Assembly: GCF_003855095.1 (NCBI RefSeq)
Contig: NZ_CP033972.1
Location: forward strand, 4,650,001 to 4,714,000
Origin: Gordonia insulae
GTDB taxonomy: Bacteria; Actinomycetota; Actinomycetes; Mycobacteriales; Mycobacteriaceae
Direction: 5' to 3'
DNA: 64,000 nucleotides
A model generated the notes under the pieces. The model saw nothing but the letters and a program-made list of their open reading frames with translations, made no database searches and was not told the DNA's origin. This document shows positions 51,328 through 60,109 of this stretch, one piece after another (within the stretch, counting starts at the first letter, position 1; each line of letters starts with the position of its first letter). Both the position numbers and the translations under genes were made by a program.

Positions 51328-52494
51328 ATGAGCGACTTGAAGTTCCACTGGTTCCTGCCCACCAACGGCGGCGACGGACGCAACGTCGTCGGGGGCGGAC
51401 ACGGCGTCTCGGCCGGCGCCGCGGGCAGACCGGCGTCGGTACCCTACCTGGGACAGATCGCGCGAAGCGCCGAGCAACTGGGCTTCGATGCGGCCCTGAC
51501 CCCGACCGGGGCGTGGTGTGAGGACGCGTGGGTCACGACGGCGATGATCAGCAGCCTGTCCGAGCGGCTGAAGTTCCTGGTCGCCTTCCGCCCCGGGGTG
51601 ATCGCTCCGTATCTGGCCGCACAGATGTCCGGCTCGTTCCAGAACCTCTCGGGCGGAAGGCTTCTGCTCAACGTGGTCACCGGCGGCGAGGATCACGAGC
51701 AGCAGATGTTCGGTGACTTCCTCGGCAAGGAGGAGCGTTACGCCCGGGCCGACGAGTTCCTGGATATCGTCCGGCAGTTGTGGACCGGCGAGACCGTCAA
51801 CTTCGAGGGCGAGTATCTCTCCGTCGCCGACGCGACGCTCCAGCACATCCCGGACCCGTTGCCGGAGATCTATTTCGGCGGATCGTCCCCGGCCGGCATC
51901 GCGGTGGCGGCCAAGCATGCCGATGTCTACCTCACCTGGGGTGAACCGCCGGAAGCCGTGGGGGAGAAGCTCGATCGGGTGCGCAAGGCCGCCGCCGAGG
52001 TCGGCCGCGAGCTCAAGTTCGGCATCCGTCTGCACACGATCGCCCGGGAGACGTCCGAAGAGGCCTGGGCAGAGGCCGACCGATTGCTGGCGCACATCTC
52101 CGAGGAGGAGATCGCCCGCATCCAGTCCGGTCTGAAGCGATCGGCCTCCGAGGGGCAGCAGCGGATGCTCGAGCTCAACAAGGGCTCGAAGGACGGTCTC
52201 GAGATCTACCCGAACCTGTGGGCCGGAATCGGTCTGGTGCGCGGAGGCGCCGGCACCGCGATGGTGGGTTCCTACACCGAGATCGCCGATCTGATCGAGG
52301 CCTACCAGGCCGTCGGGATCGAGGAGTTCGTGCTGTCGGGCTACCCGCACCTCGAGGAGTCGTACTGGTTCGGCGAGGGGGTGCTGCCCGAACTCACCCG
52401 CCGCGGGCTCTGGCATCACCCGGCACCGGTGGTCGGCCGAGCCGCGGTACCGTTCGGTGCGGCCGCGCCGACCACCCGGGTGGCCGCATCGTGA
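51328..52494 (+). CDS. ssuD: FMNH2-dependent alkanesulfonate monooxygenase SsuD
   Basis: This 388-residue TIM-barrel flavoenzyme opens with KFHWFLPTNGGDGR, contains GGRLLLNVVTGG and DEFLDIVRQLW, and ends its core with YPHLEESYWFGEGVLPEL, all typical of SsuD. It cleaves alkanesulfonates to an aldehyde and sulfite using FMNH2 and oxygen. The next gene is an SsuE-type reductase that overlaps by GTGA. The usual ssuABC importer genes are not in this operon. An in-frame GTG at 51313 is an alternative start. Confidence 0.94.
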   Translation: MSDLKFHWFLPTNGGDGRNVVGGGHGVSAGAAGRPASVPYLGQIARSAEQLGFDAALTPTGAWCEDAWVTTAMISSLSERLKFLVAFRPGVIAPYLAAQMSGSFQNLSGGRLLLNVVTGGEDHEQQMFGDFLGKEERYARADEFLDIVRQLWTGETVNFEGEYLSVADATLQHIPDPLPEIYFGGSSPAGIAVAAKHADVYLTWGEPPEAVGEKLDRVRKAAAEVGRELKFGIRLHTIARETSEEAWAEADRLLAHISEEEIARIQSGLKRSASEGQQRMLELNKGSKDGLEIYPNLWAGIGLVRGGAGTAMVGSYTEIADLIEAYQAVGIEEFVLSGYPHLEESYWFGEGVLPELTRRGLWHHPAPVVGRAAVPFGAAAPTTRVAAS

Positions 52495-52988
52495 CCACCG
52501 CCGTCGTCGTCGGCAACCCGAAGCCCGCGAGTCGGACACTCAGTGCCGCAACGTATGTCGCGACACAGTTGACCGGATCGGAGCCGGACCTGGTGGTCGA
52601 CCTGGCAACACTGGGCACTGCGATCCTCGACTGGTCCGACGATACCGTCGCCGGGTTGGTCGAGCAGGTGGGCAAGGCCGATCTCGTCGTGTTCGCCAGT
52701 CCCACCTACAAGGCGGCCTACACGGGTCTGCTCAAGCTGTTCCTCGATCGTTTCGCCGGCGGCACGGGGCTTTCGGGGATCGCGATCCCGTTGATGCTCG
52801 GCGGCAGTCCGGCGCATGCGCTCGCACCGGAGCTGACACTGCGACCGGTGCTCACCGAGATCGGCGGCACGGTCCCCGGGCGTGGCCTCTATGTGGTCGA
52901 CTCCGCCCACGACGACCCGGCGGCCTACGCCGACTGGCTGACGGCGACCACTCCGACCGTCAGCGCACTCCTGGGAGATCGCCGATGA
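52491..52988 (+). CDS. NADPH-dependent FMN reductase (SsuE/MsuE-like, flavodoxin fold)
   Basis: This 165-residue protein has the flavodoxin-like fold of the SsuE family: VVVGNPKPASRTLSAA at the phosphate loop, a VFASPTYKAAYTGLLKLFLDRF segment at the flavin isoalloxazine contact, and LMLGGSPAHALA. It makes FMNH2 for the neighbouring monooxygenases. GTG 52491 overlaps the ssuD stop, and its own stop overlaps the start of the second reductase. Confidence 0.93.
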   Translation: MTTAVVVGNPKPASRTLSAATYVATQLTGSEPDLVVDLATLGTAILDWSDDTVAGLVEQVGKADLVVFASPTYKAAYTGLLKLFLDRFAGGTGLSGIAIPLMLGGSPAHALAPELTLRPVLTEIGGTVPGRGLYVVDSAHDDPAAYADWLTATTPTVSALLGDRR

Positions 52989-53482
52989 GCAACCTCTGGA
53001 CCAACCAAGATCTCGATCCGGCCATGTTGCGCAAGGCCTTCGGCGTCTTCCCGACCGGCGTGGTCGCCGTCGCCGCGGAGGTCGACGGTGCGCTCACCGG
53101 GCTGGCCGCGAGCTCGTTCACCAGTGTCAGCCTCGACCCGCCGCTGGTCTCGTTCTCCGTGGCGAACACGTCGAAGACCTGGCCCGACCTGCGCCGGGCG
53201 GCGCACCTCGGGGTCACCATCCTCGCGGACCACCACAGCGATGTCTGCCGGCAACTCGCCGGACCCGTCGACCACCGTTTCGACGGGATCGCGCTCAAGG
53301 CCTCCGAGGAGGGGGCGGTGACCCTGAACGAGGGCCTGGCCCGGTTCGACACCACCATCTACCGTGAGGTCGAGGCCGGCGACCACATCATCGTGCTGCT
53401 CGAACTGCATGCCGTGGAACATCCGGAGTCGGGCAGCCCGTTGATCTTCCACAAGAGCGGATTCGGCCGACTCGCGGTATAG
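52985..53482 (+). CDS. Flavin reductase, split-barrel (HpaC/FRP-like) type
   Basis: This 165-residue protein has the split beta-barrel flavin reductase fold: LRKAFGVFPTGVVAVAAE, then TGLAASSFTSVSLDPPLVSFSV and a late HIIVLLELHAVE strand. It reduces free FMN or FAD with NAD(P)H. It is the second reductase in the operon, from a fold unrelated to that of its neighbour, and may serve the SfnB-like enzyme while the SsuE-type serves SsuD. ATG 52985 overlaps the previous stop codon. Confidence 0.92.
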   Translation: MSNLWTNQDLDPAMLRKAFGVFPTGVVAVAAEVDGALTGLAASSFTSVSLDPPLVSFSVANTSKTWPDLRRAAHLGVTILADHHSDVCRQLAGPVDHRFDGIALKASEEGAVTLNEGLARFDTTIYREVEAGDHIIVLLELHAVEHPESGSPLIFHKSGFGRLAV

Positions 53483-53495
53483 CGTCCCGCGCGGA

Positions 53496-54341
53496 TCAGG
53501 CCCCTCCGGGTGACGTCGGAGCCCGGTGGTCGGAGCGGCTCCAGAAGTCGACGATGGCGGTCGCCGTCGCGTCGGGCTGCTCCAGAGCCGGGATGACGCG
53601 AGCGTCGTGGACGGTGACCTCTCGGGCATCGGGCATCCGTGCCGCGACGGCCTGCGCCTCCGCCGGGGTCCATTCCCCTCGATCGTCGGTGCTGACGAAC
53701 AGTGTGGGACAGGTGATCCGCATGGCCGCCCAGTCCAGGTCGGTCCGATTGAGAATCGCGGTCCGGATCGCCGGGATCATCGACCGTCCGGACAATGACA
53801 GTGAATCCCGAAGCAGGGCTACAGCTTCCGGATCGTCGGTGCGGGTGGAGTCGCGGAGGATCGCGGACGCGATGGCGTCCCACACCGGACCTCGTGCACC
53901 GATCATGCGGTACAGCGGGATCAGCAGTCGGATCTGGCGTCGCAACGCGGCGTCGATCGGAAACGTCGGTGCACTGATCGCCACCAGGCTGCGGATCAGG
54001 TCGGGCCGCGTCGCGGCGAGGTGGAGTCCGACGTGGCCGCCCCAGGCATTGCCCACCCAGTCGACACGATCGGTGCCGGCATCGGCGCACACCCGGCCGG
54101 CGACGGTCTCGGCCGCCGTGGCGCAGGCGGCGATGTCGACGGCCCGGTCGAGTGGATCGCTGCGGCCCGAGGACGGGGCGTCCACGAGGACGAGGGTGCG
54201 TTTCTCGGCGAGTCTCGGCACCACGCGCTGCCACGATCGCGCATCGACGAACATGCTGTGCCACAGGATCGTCGGCGGTCCGGAGCCGGTCACGGTGGCG
54301 CGTAGTACGCCGAGATCGGTGGGGACGCTGAGGTCGGTCAT
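53496..54341 (-). CDS. Alpha/beta-hydrolase-fold protein with Ala at the nucleophile position
   Basis: This 281-residue protein has the fold's landmarks: ILWHSMFVDARSW (oxyanion region), DAPSSGRSDP after strand 4, and the elbow WVGNAWGGHVGL near residue 99. The family expects GxSxG, but the codon is GCC, giving GNAWG with Ala99 in place of the serine. Conventional hydrolysis is therefore unlikely. It might bind a ligand or perform a different reaction. It faces the divergent TetR gene across an inverted repeat and converges on the flavin reductase gene. Confidence 0.8.
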   Translation of the reverse strand: MTDLSVPTDLGVLRATVTGSGPPTILWHSMFVDARSWQRVVPRLAEKRTLVLVDAPSSGRSDPLDRAVDIAACATAAETVAGRVCADAGTDRVDWVGNAWGGHVGLHLAATRPDLIRSLVAISAPTFPIDAALRRQIRLLIPLYRMIGARGPVWDAIASAILRDSTRTDDPEAVALLRDSLSLSGRSMIPAIRTAILNRTDLDWAAMRITCPTLFVSTDDRGEWTPAEAQAVAARMPDAREVTVHDARVIPALEQPDATATAIVDFWSRSDHRAPTSPGGA

Positions 54342-54373
54342 GGGGTCTCCTGGATCTGGATGGGTAATTCACA

Positions 54374-54386
54374 TTACACAACGTAA
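54374..54386. promoter_or_regulatory. Putative TetR operator between hydrolase-fold and TetR genes
   Basis: TTAC-N5-GTAA lies in an AT-rich stretch 33 bp upstream of the hydrolase-fold gene and 26 bp upstream of the TetR gene. A GTCTAGAC palindrome follows at 54397-54404, nearly at the TetR start. Confidence 0.45.
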
Positions 54387-54411
54387 ATCCAAATATGTCT
54401 AGACTGAGTTC

Positions 54412-55035
54412 GTGGTGCGTGCCTATAACTCCGAGCTCCGTGCGCAGCGCGCACGGGAGTCGCGCGCTGTGGTGTTGGCTGCCGCCATCGAGATGTTCTG
54501 TGGCCGTGGATGGGTGGCGACGACGATGGCCGATGTCGCGTCGGCGGCCGGTGTGAGTCGCCAGACCGTGTATCAGCAGTTCCCGAACAAGTTGGCGTTG
54601 CTGGATGCGTGCATCGACCATGCGCTCACCGGCGGCGAGGGCGGACCGGTGCGCGAACTGCCGGACTATCGGCGGATGGGCCTCGGGGACGTCGATGAGC
54701 GACTGGCCGCCGGCGCCAGATGGCTGTGCGCCGCACACGAGCGATCCGCGGCGATCCAGCACGTGCTGGACGAGGCCGCTGTCACCGATACCACTGCAGC
54801 CCAACGTCTTCGGGTGCGGGAGCAGAACCGGTGGGATGAGGTGTGCTGGGCCGTCGGGTTGATCCTCGGTACCCGACCCGATGATGATCTGGTGACCGCG
54901 ATCTGGGTACTGGCAGCGCGGCGCAACTGGCTCACCCTGGTCGGCGACCGCGGGTGGTCGCCTGCGCAGTGGACCGACTGGTTCGTCGCGCACGCACGCG
55001 CGGACCTCGCGTCGGCGTCACCGGCGCAGTCCTGA
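54412..55035 (+). CDS. TetR-family transcriptional regulator
   Basis: This 207-residue protein has the TetR DNA-binding domain (VVLAAAIEMFCGRGWVATTMADVASAAGVSRQTVYQQFPNKLALL) and a helical C-terminal ligand domain. It starts with GTG 54412 and is divergent from the hydrolase-fold gene. The AT-rich divergent spacer contains its likely operator. Whether it also controls the sulfur genes on either side is not visible from sequence. Confidence 0.92.
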   Translation: MVRAYNSELRAQRARESRAVVLAAAIEMFCGRGWVATTMADVASAAGVSRQTVYQQFPNKLALLDACIDHALTGGEGGPVRELPDYRRMGLGDVDERLAAGARWLCAAHERSAAIQHVLDEAAVTDTTAAQRLRVREQNRWDEVCWAVGLILGTRPDDDLVTAIWVLAARRNWLTLVGDRGWSPAQWTDWFVAHARADLASASPAQS

Positions 55036-55085
55036 GCGTGCGGGGTACGGGTGGGCTCGAAGGGTCTCTGCGATGGCCGGGGCGA

Positions 55086-56237
55086 TCAGCGGCCGGAGGG
55101 CTTGTGGAGTTCGAGGATCGTGATCTCGGGCGGTGCGCCGACGCGGACCGGCGGTCCCCACGCTCCCGCACCGCGCGTCGTGTACAGCACGGTGCTGCCG
55201 ACCCGGTCGAGCCCCTGCAGTGAGGGTTGTTGAAGGGTGACGAGGTAGCGGATCGGCCACATCTGGCCGCCGTGGGTGTGCCCGGAGAGCTGCAGGTCGA
55301 CACCGAGGTCGGAGGCCTCGAGCGCCTGTCGTGGCTCGTGCGCGAGGAGGAGCACGAATCGCGACGGATCCCGGTCGGCCAGAGCGGCCGGTAGATCCGG
55401 CTCGTACGGCGTCGGTGCGGTGGCGTCCTGGATGCCGGCGAGGTCGATGGCCGACCCGTTGTGTTCGACCGTCACCCGCTGATTGCGCAGGGTGTGGACG
55501 CCGAGCTCCTCCCACGCATCGAGCCACCGGCCGCCGTCGTCGGCGTAGAACTCATGGTTGCCGCTCACCCCGAACACTCCCAGCGGAGCGGACAGGTCGG
55601 CGAGGGGCGCGAGGTCGGGGCCGACCTGCGCCACCGTACCGTCGGTGAGGTCACCGGCGATGACGATCAGGTCGGGCCGCTGCTCGTTGACCAGGTCGAC
55701 CACCCGGCGTGTGAAGCGCTCATCGCGGGCCGGTCCGACATGGAGATCGGAGATCAGCGCGACGCGGATCCCGTCGAATCCCGCGGGCAGATCCGGCAGG
55801 TCGACCTCGGCCTGCACGACCTGCGGGCGGGCCGCCTCGACGAGTCCGTACGCGGTGGTCGCGAGGGCGATGACGACGACCGCCGCGGTCGCCACCCGCA
55901 CACTCCGGCGACGTGTGGACATCGCCACGTCGCTCGGTGTATGACGGGCTCGCGCGACCGCACGGGCGATCAGCGAGCCGATCGCGACGATCACCAAGCC
56001 GAGCACCAGGTACAGCACCGCTGCCATCCAGGTCAGGCCGACGAACGCGGGGATACGGAACCAGGCCGGATCGAGCAACCGGCCGGTCGCGATGCCCACC
56101 AGCGCGAGCACCCACAGCACCACGAGCACGACGTCGACGATCACCGACCACGGTCGTGGCAGATCGGTGGCATGCACGAGGCGACGGTGGAGCCAGAAGG
56201 TGATGAGCGCGAAGAACAGCGCGGCGAACAGGATCAT
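55086..56237 (-). CDS. Membrane-anchored metallophosphoesterase
   Basis: This protein of about 383 residues has four to five N-terminal TM segments (to about residue 130) and a calcineurin-like phosphoesterase domain with the metal motifs ISDLHVG, AGDLTDG, GNHEFY and SGHTHGGQ. It resembles YkuE/YaeI-type enzymes, some of which hydrolyse UDP-linked lipids. ATG 56237 follows AGGG; GTG 56243 is an alternative. It is 43 bp downstream of the MFS gene on the same strand and may be a passenger of that operon. Confidence 0.9.
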   Translation of the reverse strand: MILFAALFFALITFWLHRRLVHATDLPRPWSVIVDVVLVVLWVLALVGIATGRLLDPAWFRIPAFVGLTWMAAVLYLVLGLVIVAIGSLIARAVARARHTPSDVAMSTRRRSVRVATAAVVVIALATTAYGLVEAARPQVVQAEVDLPDLPAGFDGIRVALISDLHVGPARDERFTRRVVDLVNEQRPDLIVIAGDLTDGTVAQVGPDLAPLADLSAPLGVFGVSGNHEFYADDGGRWLDAWEELGVHTLRNQRVTVEHNGSAIDLAGIQDATAPTPYEPDLPAALADRDPSRFVLLLAHEPRQALEASDLGVDLQLSGHTHGGQMWPIRYLVTLQQPSLQGLDRVGSTVLYTTRGAGAWGPPVRVGAPPEITILELHKPSGR

Positions 56238-56279
56238 CGACACCCTGACGACGGTAGCCGCATCTGCGGGGCAGGTCCC

Positions 56280-57536
56280 TCAGCGAGCGTCGGACCGGCT
56301 GCGGACCAGGTCGGTGGAGGTATCGACGGCACAGCCCTCCTCCATCGGGCGCACCCCGATGAGGGGTAGGAGCGCGATGGCCGCGACGAGCGCCACCACA
56401 CCGCAGCCCACGAGGAATCGCCAGTCGCCGAGCCATGCGCCGAGCAGGGGTGAGCCGGCGCGGGCGAACGCCATCGGCACGGTGATGGCGGCCAATACGG
56501 TCGCGAAATGTGCCACCCCGAAGTTGTCGGCGAGGATCGACGGCCGCGCGATGACCCCGATACCCTGACCGACCCCGACCGCAGCGACACACAGAACGGT
56601 GAGCGGGATCGACAGGCCGACAACGGGGAGCAGCAGCAGACCGCCGGCCTGGACCGCGAAGGCCAGTGACGTGGCAGGTGCGAGAGGGATGCGTCGGCCG
56701 AGGGTGGTCAGCACCAGCCGCGACAGGATCTGCATCACGCCGATCACTATGGGGATCGATGTCGCGACGACGGGCGGATGCCCGACGTCGAGCAGGTAGG
56801 CGACGATCAGGAACAGGAACGCCGACACCGAGCCCGCCTGACCGACGAACGCGATCAACAACAGCCAGAACCGGCGCTGCCGGAGCGCCGTGGCGAGCGG
56901 CACACCGACGCGGTTCTGGATCTGCGTCCGATGCGTGGCGCGGGACGGGATCACCCACACGCACCCGGGCACGGCCGTCACCGCGAAGACGACAGCGAGG
57001 ATGACGAGACTCAGGCGCCAACCGAGTTCGCCTGTCATCCAGCCGAGGATCGGATACACGAGATAGGTGGCGAGACCGGCGATCATCGCGACGGCGAGGA
57101 TGGACCGATCCCGGTGTCGTGGGTCGGTGGCGAACACCAGCACCGCGAACGCCGCCTCATAGGTGCACATCGCCAGCGAGAGGCCGACGAGGACGAAGGC
57201 GGCGTAGAGCATGAGCACCGACGTCACCTGCGACCACAGCACGACGGCGATCGCTCCGATCACCGCACCCGCCGTCATCAGCGCCCGCCCGCCGAACCGG
57301 TCCAGGACGCGGCCGATCGGAAAGGCCGCCAAGGCGCCGATCAGTGTCGAGACCGTCGAGGCTCCGGCGATCGCGGTGCGCGACGTGCCGAGATCGCCGG
57401 CCATGGGAATGAGGATCACCGGGATGATCTGGATCATCGCGACATAGGCCATCGTGCTGGTCAGTGCGAAGACGGCGATCAGTCGCCGCCGCTGTCTGGT
57501 GGGCAGTCCAGCGGAGGTGGGGGACTCGTCGGTCAT
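56280..57536 (-). CDS. MFS transporter (12 TM)
   Basis: This 418-residue protein has about 12 TM segments, the loop IGRVLDRFGGRALM between TM2 and TM3 and PLGAWLGDWRFLV late in the chain. It resembles OFA or cyanate-type carriers. Its ATG overlaps the stop codon of the LLM monooxygenase gene (ATGA at 57533-57536), so it is translationally coupled to it and probably moves that enzyme's substrate or product. Confidence 0.88.
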   Translation of the reverse strand: MTDESPTSAGLPTRQRRRLIAVFALTSTMAYVAMIQIIPVILIPMAGDLGTSRTAIAGASTVSTLIGALAAFPIGRVLDRFGGRALMTAGAVIGAIAVVLWSQVTSVLMLYAAFVLVGLSLAMCTYEAAFAVLVFATDPRHRDRSILAVAMIAGLATYLVYPILGWMTGELGWRLSLVILAVVFAVTAVPGCVWVIPSRATHRTQIQNRVGVPLATALRQRRFWLLLIAFVGQAGSVSAFLFLIVAYLLDVGHPPVVATSIPIVIGVMQILSRLVLTTLGRRIPLAPATSLAFAVQAGGLLLLPVVGLSIPLTVLCVAAVGVGQGIGVIARPSILADNFGVAHFATVLAAITVPMAFARAGSPLLGAWLGDWRFLVGCGVVALVAAIALLPLIGVRPMEEGCAVDTSTDLVRSRSDAR

Positions 57537-58621
57537 CCGCGCAGCAACGGCAACAGCTGATCGCCCTGCCGCTCGATCTCCCTGAGGTACGGGGTGTCGG
57601 ACAACACGAAGTGGGTGATGCCCAGATCTTGATACTTGCGAAGCGATTTCGCCACGTCCTGGGGTGAACCGACCAGCCAGGTGGTCGCTGCACCGCCTGC
57701 GCCGAACCGGCCGGGCGTGGTGTACAGGTTGTCGTCGAGGACCTCCCCCCGGGACGCGAGATCGAACAGGCGCTGCTGACCGACCGCGGTTCTCCGGTGC
57801 GGGTTCTGTGGTACCGACCCATGTTCACCGAAACGCCGATCCGATTGCGCCGCAGCCATCTCCGCCACCTTCGTCTCTGCCTCCGCCCAGGCCTGATCGG
57901 TGGTGTCACGGACGAATGTGGTGATACGGAGGCCGAACTCGAGTGGGGCATGCTGCCGCCCGACCGTCTCGCTCAATGTTCGCAGTCTTTCGATGCGTTC
58001 ACCGACGCCGTCGAGCGTTTCACCCCAGAACAACTGGACATCGGCCTCCGCTGCCGCGACCCGCTCGGCCGCCGCCGACGCACCCCCGAAGTAGAGCTTC
58101 GGATGACGTCGGTCACCGCGGGTCTCGATGCGCGGCAGCACCGTCGAGTTCTCCACCTGGAAGTGGTCGCCGCGGTACGTCACGTTCTCGTCGGTCCACA
58201 GTCTGCGCACGAGTTGAAGGAACTCACGTGTGCGCGCGTAACGGTCCGACTGGTCGGCGTCGGAGTCGCCATACGCGGCGAGATCGTCCTTGCCGGAGAC
58301 GATGTTCACCCGTACTCGTCCGCCGGACAGATGATCGAGAGTGGCCGCGGCGGCCGCGAAGTTGGCCGGCTTCCAATAACCGGGCCGCACGGCGATGAGG
58401 GGCTCGAAAGTCGAGGTGCGGGCGGCGAGAGCAGTGGCGACGGTGAAGGTGTCCGGGCGTCCCCATCCGGTGCCGATCAGGGCACCCGACCAGCCGTTCG
58501 CCTCCAGCGCCGCAGCATGTTCCACCAGGGTCTCGAGGCTGTTGTGGTCGACGACGGTGTCGTCGCCGCGGTGGCCCGGCTGGACCTGATTCGGGATGTA
58601 CCAGAGAAATTCGGTGCTCAT
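57533..58621 (-). CDS. LLM-class flavin-dependent monooxygenase (SsuD-related)
   Basis: This 362-residue TIM-barrel enzyme of the luciferase-like family starts MSTEFLWYIPNQVQPGHRGDD, with SGGRVRVNIVSGKDDLAAYGD and REFLQLVRRLWTDENVTY segments like those of SsuD and other alkanesulfonate or sulfone monooxygenases. It probably needs FMNH2 from a reductase such as those at 52491 or 52985. It is downstream of the acyl-CoA-dehydrogenase-fold gene and overlaps the MFS gene. Confidence 0.9.
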   Translation of the reverse strand: MSTEFLWYIPNQVQPGHRGDDTVVDHNSLETLVEHAAALEANGWSGALIGTGWGRPDTFTVATALAARTSTFEPLIAVRPGYWKPANFAAAAATLDHLSGGRVRVNIVSGKDDLAAYGDSDADQSDRYARTREFLQLVRRLWTDENVTYRGDHFQVENSTVLPRIETRGDRRHPKLYFGGASAAAERVAAAEADVQLFWGETLDGVGERIERLRTLSETVGRQHAPLEFGLRITTFVRDTTDQAWAEAETKVAEMAAAQSDRRFGEHGSVPQNPHRRTAVGQQRLFDLASRGEVLDDNLYTTPGRFGAGGAATTWLVGSPQDVAKSLRKYQDLGITHFVLSDTPYLREIERQGDQLLPLLRG

Positions 58622-58676
58622 CGGTCTTCCTGTTCCGGGACTGGTGGTCCGTCGATCGGGGTGTCGCCGTCGGTGC

Positions 58677-59783
58677 TCAACGGGCGAGGTTGGTGAGCTG
58701 GGCGTCGCGGACATCCGAGCTCTGTCCCTGGACGAGGAGGAAGAGCGCGGAGCGTGCGTGCAACTGTGCGGTGTCGGTGAGAGTGATGCCGCGCCCGGAG
58801 CGGGCCACGACGAGGGCCCGGGTGATGGTGGCCAAAGCCTCGCCGACCGCCACCTTGGTGGCCACCCGTTCGGTGATGCGATGCCGTTCGTCGCCGGCGG
58901 CCTTGGCCTCGTCGGCCAGTTCGTAGGCGTCGGCGCGAAGTTGGGCGACCCGCGGTCGCCAGGTCGCCGCGACCTGACGCGCGACGGGGTGACGTTCTTG
59001 TCCGAGCTCGGTGATCACCGTGTCGGCGAGGCCGAAGTACTGCGGTCGGGTATCCCCGGCAGTGGCGAGATCCTCTGTCCGCCAGTCGGTCAGGCTCTGC
59101 TGCGCGATCACATCGGCGTCCGGTACGAACACGTCGTCGAGGGTGACGCGCTCTGTGCGACTCCCGCTGACCGCGGCGAGCCCGAGATGGGTCGCGTGCG
59201 TCCGATCGCTCACGGGGAGCAGCGCGGTCACCACGGTCTGCGTGGAGCCGTCGACCGCCGCGACTGCGAGTGCGGAGTTGAGACCCCACCCACTGACCCA
59301 CGAGATGGTGCCGGTGAATGTCCAGCCGCCCCGGCGGCGTGTCGCCGTGATGAACTGATCCGGGAAACGACGGACGTCGCTGATCGCAGCCCCGAGGACG
59401 ACTCGGCCGTGCAGGACGTCTCGACCGAGGTCGGAGAGCGGGGTGCCACCCTTGTGCGCGAGGGCCAGCCGACCGACCATCGGCGCGTGCTGGGCCCACA
59501 CGAGCCAGGTGTTGAAGCAACCACCGGCGATCAGTTCGTGCAGCCGCCGGTCACCGTCGCGTCCGATTGCGGCACCGCCGAACTCGGGCGGCGCGGCGTG
59601 ATTCAACAGGTGCAACGAGGCGAATTCCGTGATGCGTTCCGGTGGGACGCCGTGCCGATCGGTGTGCAACGCGGCAGGCCGAAGGATGTGCTCTGCGAAC
59701 TCCTTCACCCGGGCCACGTACGGGTCCTCGTCGGCGGCGGTCACCCGATCCGCTGCTGCCGTTGTGGTGACGCTGACAGTCAA
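58677..59783 (-). CDS. Acyl-CoA dehydrogenase-fold enzyme, possible flavin monooxygenase
   Basis: This protein of about 368 residues has the acyl-CoA dehydrogenase fold (HTDRHGVPPERITEFASL at the start, FTGTISWVSGWGLNSALAVAA in the middle, and a GQSSDVRDAQL C-terminus). The SEPxAGSD motif is absent, as in monooxygenase members of the fold. It pairs with the LLM enzyme as SfnB pairs with SsuD in the neighbouring operon. The start is uncertain: no good ATG exists and TTG 59783 is a plausible choice, with GTG near 59717 as an alternative. It is divergent from the substrate-binding protein gene. Confidence 0.78.
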   Translation of the reverse strand: MTVSVTTTAAADRVTAADEDPYVARVKEFAEHILRPAALHTDRHGVPPERITEFASLHLLNHAAPPEFGGAAIGRDGDRRLHELIAGGCFNTWLVWAQHAPMVGRLALAHKGGTPLSDLGRDVLHGRVVLGAAISDVRRFPDQFITATRRRGGWTFTGTISWVSGWGLNSALAVAAVDGSTQTVVTALLPVSDRTHATHLGLAAVSGSRTERVTLDDVFVPDADVIAQQSLTDWRTEDLATAGDTRPQYFGLADTVITELGQERHPVARQVAATWRPRVAQLRADAYELADEAKAAGDERHRITERVATKVAVGEALATITRALVVARSGRGITLTDTAQLHARSALFLLVQGQSSDVRDAQLTNLAR

Positions 59784-60109
59784 CTCCCTCGATGTCCTCT
59801 CGTGGCCCCCGGTTGTGAGACCCCGGTACGCGATCCCCGTGCGGCGCGATTCCCGTGTGCAATTCCCCTGCGAAAGCCTCTTGGCGAGAAACCTACTGGG
59901 GCGGAACGTGGTTGCTCTGCTTGTGCTCACCGTGAATCGAAAAGGTGACGTCGCGCGGCCGGCCTGATTGACTTCGACCAGTGTTTGCGAGACCGGTCGC
60001 TCGTCACCGACCCCGGTCCTGCGGGCTGCCCCGGCGGCCGGCGCAGTCTCCCGCAACTCCTCGACGCTTCGCAAGAATTTCGATGCCCAATGAGAAAGGA
60101 CGAACCCTG
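59784..60109. other. Divergent intergenic region between monooxygenase operon and ABC importer operon
   Basis: These 326 bases lie between divergent start sites and should contain promoters for both. AAAGGA at 60096-60101 serves the substrate-binding protein start. No clear riboswitch or long palindrome was recognised. Confidence 0.4.

Noticed and set aside
58596..59948. Long plus-strand open frame over the acyl-CoA-dehydrogenase-fold gene
   Set aside because: The product lacks any fold signature, while the opposite strand matches an enzyme family and fits the operon.
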